Numbered from the stretch's first letter, positions 50,390-59,282 are shown. The stretch is 64,000 bases of DNA from Sporobacter sp942492735 (GCA_942492735.1 OW818648.1:1922001-1986000), one strand, 5' to 3'. Made by a program: numbers and translations. Notes: generated from the sequence alone by a model not told the origin.

Positions 50390-51685
50390 CTACAGTGCGG
50401 CTGCTGCTTTAATGCCTAGCTTTCCGACTTCGGCTATGCCGCCGATTTGCTTGATAGCCGGCATGACGGATTTAAGAATTTTTACCGGTTCCTTGCCGTC
50501 GACAACAAAGAGCCCGCGCATGATGTCGTCCGTCACTCGAGGCAGTTCGATGAAAAGCTGAGGCGAACTCAAAAGGGCGGGCATGTTCTGATAGTGTTTC
50601 AGGTCACGCATGATAAAGCTCTTCTCAAGCAGCGTCAAGTAACCAGCCAGTCCGCTCGCGGAGAAGTCGTCTTTCTCTTTTGCCTGAAGAATCGCCTCCG
50701 CCGCCAAGCGTCCGGACTCAATGGCAAGATCCATCCCCCGGATCGTAAAGCCGAGATTCATAACGAAACCGGCGGCATCTCCCGCAATCAGCACCCCGTT
50801 CCAAACAAGCTCCGGTATCATCTTATAACCGGCCTCAGGCACCAGATGCGCCGCGTATTCTAAAAGCTTACCGCCCTGAATGAGCGGCGCAATGACGGGA
50901 TTGGCCTTAAACCGCTCTACCATTTCGGGAACTGAAACATTCTTGCCGCTGCCAATATCACTTAAGGTAACAACTGTTCCTATGGATATGCTCTTCTTGT
51001 TCGTATAGAGAAAGCCGCCGCCTACGGCGCCGCCGGTGGGATCTCCGGCGACCATCCATGCCACGCCTTCACCCGATAGGACACCAAACCGGTCTGAAAT
51101 GGTCTTTTCGTCGAGTCCAATGACCTCCTTGACACCGATGGCTACCTGATGCGACGAAAGCTCCTTTTTCATACCGATCTGCTGCGCCAGAATTGAATTG
51201 ACGCCGTCGGCCAGCAGCACAACGTCCGAAAACAGCTCGTCGCCGGCAGCGACAACACCGCAGACTTTGCCGTCTTTTTGCAGAAGCTTATCCACACGGA
51301 TACCGGTGATATACATAGAACCCTGGACTTCTGCCTGCTCTGCCAGCCACTTGTCAAACTTAGCCCGCAGCACTGAATAAGAAGCGCAGGAGGGCTCCTT
51401 CAGCTTATCTGAACCGAATTCTATCGTCATAGCTCCTGTTTCGGTCATCATGGAGATGCGCTCTTTGACAATCTTTCGTTCCACAGGCGCTGTTTCCAAA
51501 AAATTCGGAATCAGTTTTTCCATGCTGTGGCTATAAAGCCGGCCGCCGGTCATGTTTTTGGCACCGCAGTAATTGCCCCGTTCGATGACGAGTACCTCGA
51601 GCCCTGCTCTGGCAAGTACGTAGCCCGCAGATGATCCCGCAAGGCCTCCGCCGACGATTATGACGTCGAATTTTTCATCGCTCAT
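50390..51685 (-). CDS. fixC: FixC-type FAD-dependent ETF:quinone oxidoreductase
   Basis: 431 residues, the normal FixC length. FAD binding is shown by DVIIVGGGLAGSSAGYVLARAG at the N-terminus and 'GVLIAGDAAGFVMNLGFTIRGMDLAIESGRLAAEAI' near residue 295. Other family segments are 'CGAKNMTGGRLYSHSMEKLIP' and 'VLLADGVNSILAQQIG'. FixC takes part in electron transfer from electron-transfer flavoprotein to quinone or in flavin-based bifurcation. It forms a two-gene unit with fixX, preceded at 51799 by a LysR regulator gene on the same strand. Because fixAB are missing, another electron donor such as an unlinked EtfAB is required. Confidence 0.92.
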   Translation of the reverse strand: MSDEKFDVIIVGGGLAGSSAGYVLARAGLEVLVIERGNYCGAKNMTGGRLYSHSMEKLIPNFLETAPVERKIVKERISMMTETGAMTIEFGSDKLKEPSCASYSVLRAKFDKWLAEQAEVQGSMYITGIRVDKLLQKDGKVCGVVAAGDELFSDVVLLADGVNSILAQQIGMKKELSSHQVAIGVKEVIGLDEKTISDRFGVLSGEGVAWMVAGDPTGGAVGGGFLYTNKKSISIGTVVTLSDIGSGKNVSVPEMVERFKANPVIAPLIQGGKLLEYAAHLVPEAGYKMIPELVWNGVLIAGDAAGFVMNLGFTIRGMDLAIESGRLAAEAILQAKEKDDFSASGLAGYLTLLEKSFIMRDLKHYQNMPALLSSPQLFIELPRVTDDIMRGLFVVDGKEPVKILKSVMPAIKQIGGIAEVGKLGIKAAAAL

Positions 51686-51798
51686 TACTGCTCACTTCTT
51701 TCCCTTTTCAGCTAAGGCGTTATGTCATGATTATAATCGCTGAATAATCATAAAGGAAATCAATTATTTTTCTCGCGGCTATAAATAAAGCTTATATC

Positions 51799-52695
51799 TT
51801 AATTCTCTGCTTCAGCTTGATAGAACAATAACACAATATCTTTAAGAATGTTGCAAGCAGTCGTCATTTTACCTGTTTTCCAGGCAAAGACGGAGATCAG
51901 ATCGGTGTCGTTGCCTGTAATAGGAAGGGTTACAACATTGGGCCGCTGATAGAGATGCTCTAATTCGCCCGGCAATATCGCGATGCCGATCCCGGCATTG
52001 ACCGATAAAACGACAGACTCGGCGCGGTTATAGAAGTTGATAATATGTGGTTTAACGCCGCGGTTTTTGCAGATGAGCCGAACCTGGTTTGACAGCCTCG
52101 CGTCTGACTGTGGCACAGAGACAAACGGATGGCGCGCAACTGTTGTCCAATCAGAGAGATCAATCGTGTCGAGAATATCTTTATTAACGAAAAGCGCGAG
52201 TTTGTCTTTGTGTATGACTATATAATCGTAACCTTTATCGTCTGTTACCATATGCTCCACAGAAAAATAGAAGTCGTAACCACCGTTCTGAAGAGCGCTG
52301 ATCATCTCGCTGCCCTCAAGCAAGTCGACATCAACCTGAATAGCTGGATGCTCTTTATAGAGCTTAATCAGGCAATCACTCAGCTGAGAGGACGTTGAGG
52401 ACAGCGCGGCGATGCGGATATGCCCCCATCGTCCCTCGGCCATGTTTTGAATTCGATTTTCGGCGACCGAGGAGATCTCGAGGATTTGCTTGACATACAG
52501 CAAAAACTCATCGCCCTCCTGCGTGAGAGACACCTCATGGCTGGAACGTTTGACGAGCTTGACACCCATGGCGCGCTCAAGCATCTTGATATGGTGACTC
52601 ACGGCCGGCTGTGTGATATAGAACTGCTCTGCCGTGCGGGAAAAATTCTTTGTTCTGGCAATAGAAGCAAAAAGCTCAAGCTGCATTGTATCCAT
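51799..52695 (-). CDS. LysR-family transcriptional regulator
   Basis: 298 residues. The winged helix-turn-helix is at residues 1-60 (LELFASIARTKNFSRTAEQFYITQPAVSHHIKMLERAMGVKLVKRSSHEVSLTQEGDEFL), followed by the periplasmic-binding-like effector domain to the C-terminus. It is the usual length and appears complete. It lies between fixCX (same strand, downstream) and the molybdoenzyme operon (divergent), the classic arrangement for a LysR protein that controls its divergent neighbour. An aromatic or lipid-like inducer is possible but cannot be read from the sequence. Confidence 0.93.
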   Translation of the reverse strand: MDTMQLELFASIARTKNFSRTAEQFYITQPAVSHHIKMLERAMGVKLVKRSSHEVSLTQEGDEFLLYVKQILEISSVAENRIQNMAEGRWGHIRIAALSSTSSQLSDCLIKLYKEHPAIQVDVDLLEGSEMISALQNGGYDFYFSVEHMVTDDKGYDYIVIHKDKLALFVNKDILDTIDLSDWTTVARHPFVSVPQSDARLSNQVRLICKNRGVKPHIINFYNRAESVVLSVNAGIGIAILPGELEHLYQRPNVVTLPITGNDTDLISVFAWKTGKMTTACNILKDIVLLFYQAEAEN

Positions 52696-52775
52696 AGTAA
52701 TCCCTCCGTGTGATTATTATAACGAATAGAACAAATAATTACAATAAATTAATCTTATGGCCACGACAAAAATAA

Positions 52776-52809
52776 TTGATTTCCGTTATGATAAAACCCG
52801 GTCTATAAT
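52776..52809 (+). promoter_or_regulatory. Promoter region of the molybdoenzyme operon
   Basis: TATAAT at 52804-52809 is a perfect -10 box, with only a weak -35 match (TTTCCG, 18-bp spacer), as expected for an activator-dependent promoter. The AT-rich segment from 52720 to 52780 between the divergent genes is the likely LysR-binding region. Confidence 0.5.
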
Positions 52810-52865
52810 GATCATGTCTTTGAAATGATGACTCCGAAGATTCCTAGGACATGAAGGATGTGGCA

Positions 52866-55800
52866 ATGATGGGTAAAAGTATGGCTGACAAAGCAGTCGA
52901 ACTTTTTGATAAGACCTTTTTAAGCGGAACCTTGTTTGCGCTTGACAAACTCCTCAATACGCTGGCGAAGGCTGCTCCCGCTTTCAAAAAAGAACTCGAA
53001 GCATACGAGGTAACGGTCCAGATGAAGCTTCGTGACAACAGCCAGGGGCGGTTGCTGTTTTTCCGGAACGGCAGCGTTAGCGGAAAAAGCGGCGTGTTCA
53101 CGACGGCAGAAGTCGAGATGATCTTTGAAGACGAGAATATTGCGCGCAAGGTCATGATGGGACAGATGTTCGGTGATACGGTTGAATTTGTTGCGGCTGC
53201 GAAAAACGGCGCACTGGTTTTGAGTGGCCCGGACGAAAAGGCGATGTGGTTTTCTTCACTCCTGCTGAAGGTTTTCGCGTTTGACGTTCTTTATCTTGAG
53301 AATTACGGTACGACGATGGAAAACGGTGAAAAGCGCTATGTTACGGGCACAAATGGCGGCCCGCTATTTGTCTATATAAGAGATGGGAAAATCGTCCGCG
53401 TCACACCGATCGATTTTGATGCGACCGACGCTGACCCGTGGACGATTACGGCTCACGGGAAGAAGTTCACGCCGCCTAAAAGAGCAACAGTGTCACCTTA
53501 TGCCATGGGGTGGAAGTCGCTTGTCTACTCCCCCGACCGTGTGCTGTATCCGATGAAGCGCGTTGATTTTGATGTGAGAGGCGACCGGCATCCGGAAAAC
53601 CGCGGCAGCTCCGGCTATGAGCGCATCTCATGGGATGAGGCGCTTGATATTGTATCAGAGGAGATTATCAGGGTTCGGCAGGACCACGGTCCCGGTGCTG
53701 TTTTCCACTGCCGGGGCTCCCACCACAACTGGGGTACCATCGGCTATTTTACCAGCGCGTCCAACCGATTTTTTAACTGCATCGGCGCCACCGGTATGTC
53801 GGCAAATCCAGACAGCTGGGAAGGCTTTGCATGGGGCGCTGTCCATCATTACGGCAATACGGTGCGCCGCGGCGGTACCGAACCTTACTCAACAGTCGAA
53901 GACTGCATGAAAAACGCGGAGATGATTGTCTATTGGTCCTCCGATCCGGAGTCGACATCGGGTGTGTACGGCGCCCAGGAGGGGACGGTCCGCCGCGAGT
54001 GGGTCAAGCAGCTGGGAATTCCGGTCGTCCACATTGATCCGTATCTCAACAGCACCGCGTCCTTTATGGGCGGGCGCTGGATCGCGCCAAGGCCGGGGAC
54101 GGATACGGCAATGGCGCTGGCAATTGCTTATGTATGGCTACAAAACGGCACCTACGACAAAGATTACGTCGCCAAGCGCACACTGGGACTTGATAAGTGG
54201 GCGGAATACATAACGGGAGAAACGGACGGTATCCCGAAAACACCGGAGTGGCAGGAGCCGATGACTGGCGTAGAGGCCAGAGTGGTCCGCGCTTTAGCGG
54301 AGGAATGGGGAAAGCGGAAGACGTACCTGGCCAGCGGTGGGCTGCACTCCTTTGGCAGTGCCTGCCGCACGGCGTACGGTACAGAATGGGCACGCGCAAT
54401 GGTCTGCCTCGTCGCAATGCAGGGCATGGGAAAAGAAGGCGTCAACTTCGGCGGGCTTCAGTACGGCACGCCGTTGGATACACATTTCTGGTTCCCAGGG
54501 TATGCCGAAGGCGGCTTTTCGGGGGACTATATGACGTCAGGTGCGGGCATCCAGATGTACAACCGCATGCCGCAGTCACCGTCCGTTAATTCGGAATACC
54601 AAAGAATCCCGAGGCTTCGGATCCCGGAGGCGATATTAGAGGGCCATGCTGAAGCCCAGGATATTGACAATTACGCCGTCCATGGGCAGTTCAAAAAAGT
54701 CAAATATCCGGCACCGGGTCATTCCACAGTGAAAATGTATTATAAATACGGCGGCTCATACTTTGGGACACAACCTGAATCGAACCGTTACGCGAAAATG
54801 TATCAGAGTGAAAATATTGAGATCGTTGTCAATCAATCAGTCTGGATGGAAGGCGAGGCGCGGTTTGCGGACATTATCCTGCCCGCCTGCACCACCTTTG
54901 AGCGCTGGGACATCGGGGAATCCGCCAACTGCGGCGGGTATATTGACAAATCCTTTCTGCAGAATAACCACCGGGTCATCTTCATGCAGCACAAATGCAT
55001 CGAGCCCCTCGGGCAATCAAAATCCGATTTTGACATCTTCCAGGCGCTCGCCAACAGGCTTGGACTCTGGCAGGTCTTCAGCGAGGGCAACACCGAATAC
55101 GACTGGGTAAAACGATGCTTCGACTGTACCGACCTGGCCAAAAAAGTCTCATGGCACGACTTTTTAAAAAAGGGCTATTATGTTGTTCCGCCGCTGCCGG
55201 AAAACCGGCGTGACCCGCTGGCGCTCAATTGGTTTGCGCGCGGCGCGAAGAAGGATACACCGGAGCTTTCGCCGCTGCCGTCGGAGTATTACGGCCGATA
55301 CAACGAAGGCCTTCAGACGCCGTCCGGAAAATTTGAGTTTGAAGCGCAGACGCTCAAGCGATTTGATCCGAATGATACAGAGCGCCTCCCTATCTGCACT
55401 TATATTCACTCATGGGAAGGCGTGGGCTCTGAGCTGTATGACAAATACAAGCTGCAGCTCATATCTCCGCACTCTAAATTCAGCTTTCACACGATGGGTG
55501 ATGGAAAAGATTCCTTTATCAACGATATCGAGCAGCACCGGATGCTGATCGAGGGCTATTATTATTGGATTTTCCGAATGAACCCGATGGATGCCGTTTC
55601 GCGCGGCTTGATGCACGGTGAGATTGTCGAGGTCTATAATGACCGCGGCAGCGTCCTGTGCGGCTTGGATGTCACGGAACGAATTCCGGTCGGGATGGTG
55701 CATTCCTATGAAGCCTGCGCGGATTACCGCCCAATCGGCGCGCCCGGCGCATCACCGGAAAAGAACGGGTGTATCAATACGCTGACATCGAAACGTTTCA

Positions 55801-55895
55801 TCACAAAAAACGCGCATGGGCTGTCTGTCAACTCATGCCTCGTCGAGGTCAGGAAGTGGGAAGGAGGGAGCGGCGCATGCAAAAAGTGCAATTAA
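52866..55895 (+). CDS. Molybdopterin oxidoreductase (transhydroxylase/catechol dehydroxylase-like) with N-terminal SCP2-like domain
   Basis: 1009 residues from ATG 52866 (AAGGA upstream; ATG 52851 is an alternative). Residues about 20-130 resemble an SCP2 sterol-carrier domain: 'TVQMKLRDNSQGRLLFFRNGSVSG', 'AEVEMIFEDENIARKVMMGQMFGDTVEFVAAAKNGALVLSG'. The rest is a bis-MGD enzyme of the DMSO reductase superfamily: 'ISWDEALDIVSEEIIRVR', 'CRGSHHNWGTIGYFTSASNRF', 'VYWSSDPESTSGVYGAQEG' (Mo-ligand region), 'FADIILPACTTFERWDIGE' and a C-terminal nucleotide-binding barrel. It lacks an N-terminal 4Fe-4S motif, as pyrogallol transhydroxylase does. The family handles hydroxyl groups on phenolic rings; the substrate here is unknown. 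The lipid-binding fusion and its prenyl-synthase neighbours hint at a hydrophobic substrate such as a quinone. No twin-arginine signal, so it is cytoplasmic. Confidence 0.85.
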   Translation: MMGKSMADKAVELFDKTFLSGTLFALDKLLNTLAKAAPAFKKELEAYEVTVQMKLRDNSQGRLLFFRNGSVSGKSGVFTTAEVEMIFEDENIARKVMMGQMFGDTVEFVAAAKNGALVLSGPDEKAMWFSSLLLKVFAFDVLYLENYGTTMENGEKRYVTGTNGGPLFVYIRDGKIVRVTPIDFDATDADPWTITAHGKKFTPPKRATVSPYAMGWKSLVYSPDRVLYPMKRVDFDVRGDRHPENRGSSGYERISWDEALDIVSEEIIRVRQDHGPGAVFHCRGSHHNWGTIGYFTSASNRFFNCIGATGMSANPDSWEGFAWGAVHHYGNTVRRGGTEPYSTVEDCMKNAEMIVYWSSDPESTSGVYGAQEGTVRREWVKQLGIPVVHIDPYLNSTASFMGGRWIAPRPGTDTAMALAIAYVWLQNGTYDKDYVAKRTLGLDKWAEYITGETDGIPKTPEWQEPMTGVEARVVRALAEEWGKRKTYLASGGLHSFGSACRTAYGTEWARAMVCLVAMQGMGKEGVNFGGLQYGTPLDTHFWFPGYAEGGFSGDYMTSGAGIQMYNRMPQSPSVNSEYQRIPRLRIPEAILEGHAEAQDIDNYAVHGQFKKVKYPAPGHSTVKMYYKYGGSYFGTQPESNRYAKMYQSENIEIVVNQSVWMEGEARFADIILPACTTFERWDIGESANCGGYIDKSFLQNNHRVIFMQHKCIEPLGQSKSDFDIFQALANRLGLWQVFSEGNTEYDWVKRCFDCTDLAKKVSWHDFLKKGYYVVPPLPENRRDPLALNWFARGAKKDTPELSPLPSEYYGRYNEGLQTPSGKFEFEAQTLKRFDPNDTERLPICTYIHSWEGVGSELYDKYKLQLISPHSKFSFHTMGDGKDSFINDIEQHRMLIEGYYYWIFRMNPMDAVSRGLMHGEIVEVYNDRGSVLCGLDVTERIPVGMVHSYEACADYRPIGAPGASPEKNGCINTLTSKRFITKNAHGLSVNSCLVEVRKWEGGSGACKKCN

Positions 55896-56731
55896 TCGTT
55901 GATTTAGGTAAATGCGTCGGCTGCTTTAACTGCATGATCGCCTGCAAAGACGAGCATGTGGGCAACAGCTGGCTGCCCTATACCGACGAGCAGCAGAAGC
56001 ATGAGGAAAAGTGGATCAATCCAACACGGTACGAGCGGGGCAGGGCGCCTTACACCGAGGTCTGCTATGTGACAAAGATGTGCCAACACTGTAAGGAAGC
56101 GCCCTGTGAAAAGGCCTGCCCCGACGCCGTATATCGCCGCGAGGATGGCATTGTGCTGCTGGACGCAAAAAAAGCAAAAGGCAACAAGGCTCTTGTTGAC
56201 GCCTGTCCTTACGGAATGATCTCTTGGAATGAGGAACGCGATTCCGCGCAGAAATGCACCATGTGCGCGCATCTTCTGGACGCGGGCTGGAAGGAGCCGA
56301 GATGTGTTCAGGCATGCCCGCTGCGCGCGATCAGTATTGTCCGCAGTTCAGATGATGAATTTGAAGAAATAATAGAAGAGCAAAAACTGAAGGCGTTGTA
56401 TGAGGGCTGTCATAAGCCGCGCGTGCTTTACAGGAATCTATACAAATACACAACCTGCTTTATTTCCGGCGCGCTGGCCTACAAACAGGATGGCATCGAG
56501 AAGGCAGCTGCCGACGCGACAGTGCGCCTCAAGCTGAACGGTGAGCTCCTCAAAGAAGTCCAGACGGATTTCTTCGGTGAATTTAAAATTGATCGCATTC
56601 CAAAAAACAGCGGGACGTTCGAAATAGAAGCGCTGACGCCGGGATATCGGCCTGTTCGATGCGAGGTGACAGTTGGTGATGAAAGCCCGTGCCTGAACGT
56701 GTTGTTTTTTGAAGCATCGTCAATAATTTGA
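55877..56731 (+). CDS. Fe-S subunit of the molybdoenzyme with C-terminal Cna-B-like domain
   Basis: 284 residues from ATG 55877 (GGAGG 10 bases upstream), overlapping the alpha gene by 19 bp. Ferredoxin-type motifs occur in order: CVGCFNCMIACKDEH; CQHCKEAPCEKACP; DACPYG with CTMCAHLLDAGWKEPRCVQACP. Together these suggest three 4Fe-4S clusters. The last ~85 residues ('ATVRLKLNGELLKEVQTDFFGEFKIDRIP', 'GTFEIEALTPGYRPVRCEVTVGDE') form a transthyretin/Cna-B-like beta domain. That exact arrangement is known from the beta subunit of pyrogallol-phloroglucinol transhydroxylase. It carries electrons to or from the Mo subunit in the cytoplasm. Confidence 0.9.
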   Translation: MQKVQLIVDLGKCVGCFNCMIACKDEHVGNSWLPYTDEQQKHEEKWINPTRYERGRAPYTEVCYVTKMCQHCKEAPCEKACPDAVYRREDGIVLLDAKKAKGNKALVDACPYGMISWNEERDSAQKCTMCAHLLDAGWKEPRCVQACPLRAISIVRSSDDEFEEIIEEQKLKALYEGCHKPRVLYRNLYKYTTCFISGALAYKQDGIEKAAADATVRLKLNGELLKEVQTDFFGEFKIDRIPKNSGTFEIEALTPGYRPVRCEVTVGDESPCLNVLFFEASSII

Positions 56732-56744
56732 GGGAGAGATCATT

Positions 56745-57149
56745 TTGACAGCCGCGGAATTGAGAGACAGTGTTGATAAAATACTTGCGGAGGGATATCA
56801 CCTTTGGAATGAGAGCAGCATGCCGTATCCGTTGGGATCGGAGCGTTATATCGCCGCCGACGCGCTTGCATTCGTTTACGACGGCCCTTATGCCGAGAAA
56901 CTTGCCGCGGCGTGCCAATGCTTCTATTATTTTCGCAAGCTCCATGGGCGGGTAACGGCGCATCCGACGTGCGCGACACTGCTGGGCGACTATTTTTTCA
57001 GTCAATTTTCAAAAAATATAATGCCACTGGACAGCGTTCCCCTGACAGACGCGTTTTCGGCCTATCTCAAGAAGGACATTCAGTCGCCGGGGACAATCGC
57101 AGCGTATATCGCATTTATAAGTGGATTGCCGGCGGTGCTCACATGCTGA
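56745..57149 (+). CDS. Probable heptaprenyl diphosphate synthase component I-like protein
   Basis: 134 residues from TTG 56745, preceded by GAGGGAGAG. It is helical and contains 'TCATLLGDYFFSQFSK', reminiscent of the '(T)xLAGDYxSxLYY' segment of the small subunit (HepS-like component I) of two-part polyprenyl diphosphate synthases. It overlaps by 7 bp the next gene, which encodes the catalytic subunit, and this pairing is the main support. A dedicated maturation chaperone for the molybdoenzyme (TorD-like) is an alternative because of the operon position, but TorD motifs were not seen. It is shorter than typical component I proteins (about 250 residues). Confidence 0.5.
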   Translation: MTAAELRDSVDKILAEGYHLWNESSMPYPLGSERYIAADALAFVYDGPYAEKLAAACQCFYYFRKLHGRVTAHPTCATLLGDYFFSQFSKNIMPLDSVPLTDAFSAYLKKDIQSPGTIAAYIAFISGLPAVLTC

Positions 57150-58147
57150 TGATAACGCAGACGAAACGAAAAGCTTTGAAAAACCCGGAGACAAAAGCGC
57201 TGCTGCTAGATATTCAAGCGGAGCTTGAGCGGATGGCGCAGACAATACGCACTTTAGATGGACTTGATGTGCCCATGCGCTGGGACTTGAGGCGCATCAT
57301 GACATCCGGAGGTAAAAGGCTGAGGCCGACCCTGGCATATTTGTGCTATAGAATAGGCGGGAGTCGAATACGCCCGCTCCAACCGCTGATGTGCATGCTG
57401 GAGCTGATGCACACAGCCTCGCTCATCCACGACGATGTGGTGGACAGCGCCGAGCTGCGGCGGGGTTGCTCAACAATCAACGCGACCAGCGGCGTTGGTA
57501 TGGCTGTTCAATCCGGAGATTTTCTTTTGGCTGAAGCGATGACCTATCTGCATTTCTACAGAGGTACCGGCATCAACGAGGCGCTTGTTCAAGCGTCTGG
57601 CGAGATGTGTCTGGGGGAACTCGATCAGCTGAAGGTGCGGTATAAGCCGGAAGAACAATCACGCGCGCTTTACTTTTTACAAATATATAGGAAGACCGCC
57701 AGCCTGATTGGCGCCAGCTGCTATGCCGGAGCGATCGCCGGCGGACTCAGTGAATCGAAAGCAAGAATGCTCAAGGGTTACGGAGAAAAGCTTGGCATCG
57801 CGTTTCAGCTTATCGACGATCTGCTCGATTTCTCAAAAAAACCTGGGTTCGGTAAGATGCCCGGTCAGGATTTGCGTAACGGTATATTCACGCTGCCGGT
57901 ACTATATTTACTCGAGGAAGGTGTCCCTGACGCTGTAAAAGGCTTGTTCATGAAGAAGGAGAAGGATGAAGGCGACATCAGCCGGCTGATCGATTTTCTC
58001 AGAGAGTCGAAGGCGCTTGACTATACAAAGCAGATCATACGCCAGAAAACCGCTGAAGCAGCCGACGCCTTGCGTGACTTCCCAGACAGCACAGAAAAAG
58101 AGGCTCTGAGGGAGCTGGCGTTCCAACTCTCTGACAGGCAAATCTGA
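57143..58147 (+). CDS. Polyprenyl diphosphate synthase (catalytic component)
   Basis: 334 residues from ATG 57143, overlapping the end of the preceding small gene. Both Asp-rich motifs of trans-prenyltransferases are present: LIHDDVVDSAELRRG (first) and LIDDLLDFSKKPGFGKMPGQDLRNGIFTLP (second), together with GGKRLRPTLAYL near the N-terminus. The enzyme adds isopentenyl units to an allylic diphosphate to make the side chain of quinones or polyprenyl carriers. The frame runs upstream to 56912 inside the neighbouring gene, without a better start. Its place inside a molybdoenzyme operon is unusual and suggests a quinone or prenylated compound is connected with that enzyme. Confidence 0.92.
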   Translation: MLMITQTKRKALKNPETKALLLDIQAELERMAQTIRTLDGLDVPMRWDLRRIMTSGGKRLRPTLAYLCYRIGGSRIRPLQPLMCMLELMHTASLIHDDVVDSAELRRGCSTINATSGVGMAVQSGDFLLAEAMTYLHFYRGTGINEALVQASGEMCLGELDQLKVRYKPEEQSRALYFLQIYRKTASLIGASCYAGAIAGGLSESKARMLKGYGEKLGIAFQLIDDLLDFSKKPGFGKMPGQDLRNGIFTLPVLYLLEEGVPDAVKGLFMKKEKDEGDISRLIDFLRESKALDYTKQIIRQKTAEAADALRDFPDSTEKEALRELAFQLSDRQI

Positions 58148-58207
58148 TCGTTTGGGCTAAAAAAATAAAATGAATATAAATTCAAAATAACAGGAGGGCA
58201 ATGAAGA

Positions 58208-58447
58208 ATGAAAAGCTATAGTTTGGAACTGGTTCAGAGGAAAACAGGTTCCGGCGCGGTCGGTAAACTGGCAACGGTGGCACTGCTGGGTGCCGGTGCC
58301 TATTTTGGTTATAGAAACTTTATCAAGGATAAAAAAGGCAAAGGAACCGCCGATGTCCAAAGGGAAAGCTCTTATGATGCCGATGCGCATGAAGGCGAAG
58401 ATTTTACTGCACGGATCCTACGAGCGGCAAAGCGTATCATAAAATAA
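58208..58447 (+). CDS. Small single-span membrane protein
   Basis: 79 residues with AGGAGG 13 bases before ATG 58208. Residues about 17-38 (AVGKLATVALLGAGAYFGYRNF) form one hydrophobic helix, followed by a charged cytoplasmic-type tail rich in Lys and Asp/Glu and a basic C-terminal helix (ARILRAAKRIIK). No family recognised. It is the last gene of the molybdoenzyme/prenyl synthase operon and could anchor or link one of its products to the membrane. Confidence 0.65.
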   Translation: MKSYSLELVQRKTGSGAVGKLATVALLGAGAYFGYRNFIKDKKGKGTADVQRESSYDADAHEGEDFTARILRAAKRIIK

Positions 58448-58540
58448 TGTGTCCAGATACAATGCGCAGGTAGCGCTTGGCATTCTAGTCGTGTTGTCAA
58501 AGCCAATCGCTTCAAAGAAAGCATGTTTTCGCCAACAAGG

Positions 58541-58681
58541 ACTGGGCAAACACGAGGTTTGCCCCTACAAAGATGTATAAACGGAGCAAGAGTAAAGCCT
58601 TTGCCCTCTTCCTGTGCACCAAATATATCAATCTCGCGCAGGTCTTCGAACCCGTAGGGGCAGACCTCGTGTCTGCCCTAG
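58541..58681. repeat. Pair of REP-like palindromes (GTAGGGGC family)
   Basis: Two self-complementary units, GGGCAAAC-ACGAG-GTTTGCCC (58544-58564) and GGGCAGAC-CTCGT-GTCTGCCC (58658-58678), each joined to a GTAGGGG or CCCCTAC end facing inwards. Their loops are complementary too. The DNA between them (about 90 bp) has no gene. They belong to the same style of repeat as those at 21547 and 23096. Confidence 0.7.
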
Positions 58682-58720
58682 CTCTGCTGGCTTAAATAAA
58701 CACACTAGATAATTCATGAA

Positions 58721-58755
58721 AACGCCAAGACAACGAATGTCCTGGCGTTTTGTTT
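58721..58755. terminator. Terminator between convergent transcripts
   Basis: AACGCCAAGAC pairs with GTCCTGGCGTT (one mismatch), followed by TTGTTTTG on the plus strand and TTTTC on the other. Confidence 0.75.
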
Positions 58756-58785
58756 TGTTTAGATAATTTCAAAGATTCATACTAT

Positions 58786-59256
58786 TTATGAACAGACTTT
58801 TTCATAAATAGCTAAAGTTAATTTGTCATTAATAACTTCTCGGTCCCCAGTATCGTGATAACCAGCCTTCTCGTAACACATTTTATTAGCTATCTGGTCG
58901 ATTGGAAAATCGAGAGTATAACGTTTGGCATCCGTGAATATTCTTTCGCATTGACTGATGGCGGCAACAGCTATGCCTTGACATTGATAGTCTGGGTGAA
59001 TATATACTCTCGCAAGATAATATTCTCCCTCGGAACGCTTATAGTAAGCTATTCCTCCACAAAGCATATTATTTGAGTAAATTTTAAAATATGAAACTCC
59101 TTGTATGTCCAGCCATTTCATGTACTCGGGTATACCTTTTAAATATGGACTTCTCTCATCTTGATAAATGTCATATAACCGTTTAAATGACGCTTCTTGG
59201 ATATTAATGAGTTCATGTGCATCCTTTTCGGTGGCAGGGACCAGCATAACGTCCAT
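58786..59256 (-). CDS. GNAT-family N-acetyltransferase
   Basis: 156 residues from ATG 59256 (AGGGGA about 6 bases upstream). The GNAT fold is visible: N-terminal 'MLVPATEKDAHELINIQEASF', central strand 'EYYLARVYIHPDYQCQGIAVAAISQCERIF' with the acetyl-CoA-binding Q/R-x-x-G-x-A pattern (QCQGIA), and 'KMCYEKAGYHDTGDREVIN'. The acceptor substrate is unknown. It lies 26 bp from the upstream DUF445 gene on the same strand, so they may share a transcript. Confidence 0.88.
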   Translation of the reverse strand: MDVMLVPATEKDAHELINIQEASFKRLYDIYQDERSPYLKGIPEYMKWLDIQGVSYFKIYSNNMLCGGIAYYKRSEGEYYLARVYIHPDYQCQGIAVAAISQCERIFTDAKRYTLDFPIDQIANKMCYEKAGYHDTGDREVINDKLTLAIYEKVCS

Positions 59257-59282
59257 ATTGTTTTCCCCTTTCCTGGACATGC

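Noticed and set aside
53617..55548. Several plus- and minus-strand open frames inside the molybdoenzyme gene
   Set aside because: They are shadows of the GC-rich third positions of the real gene, without starts or motifs.
56912..57142. N-terminal extension of the prenyl diphosphate synthase frame
   Set aside because: The stretch overlaps the preceding gene in another frame and does not look like family sequence; ATG 57143 gives the normal beginning and length.
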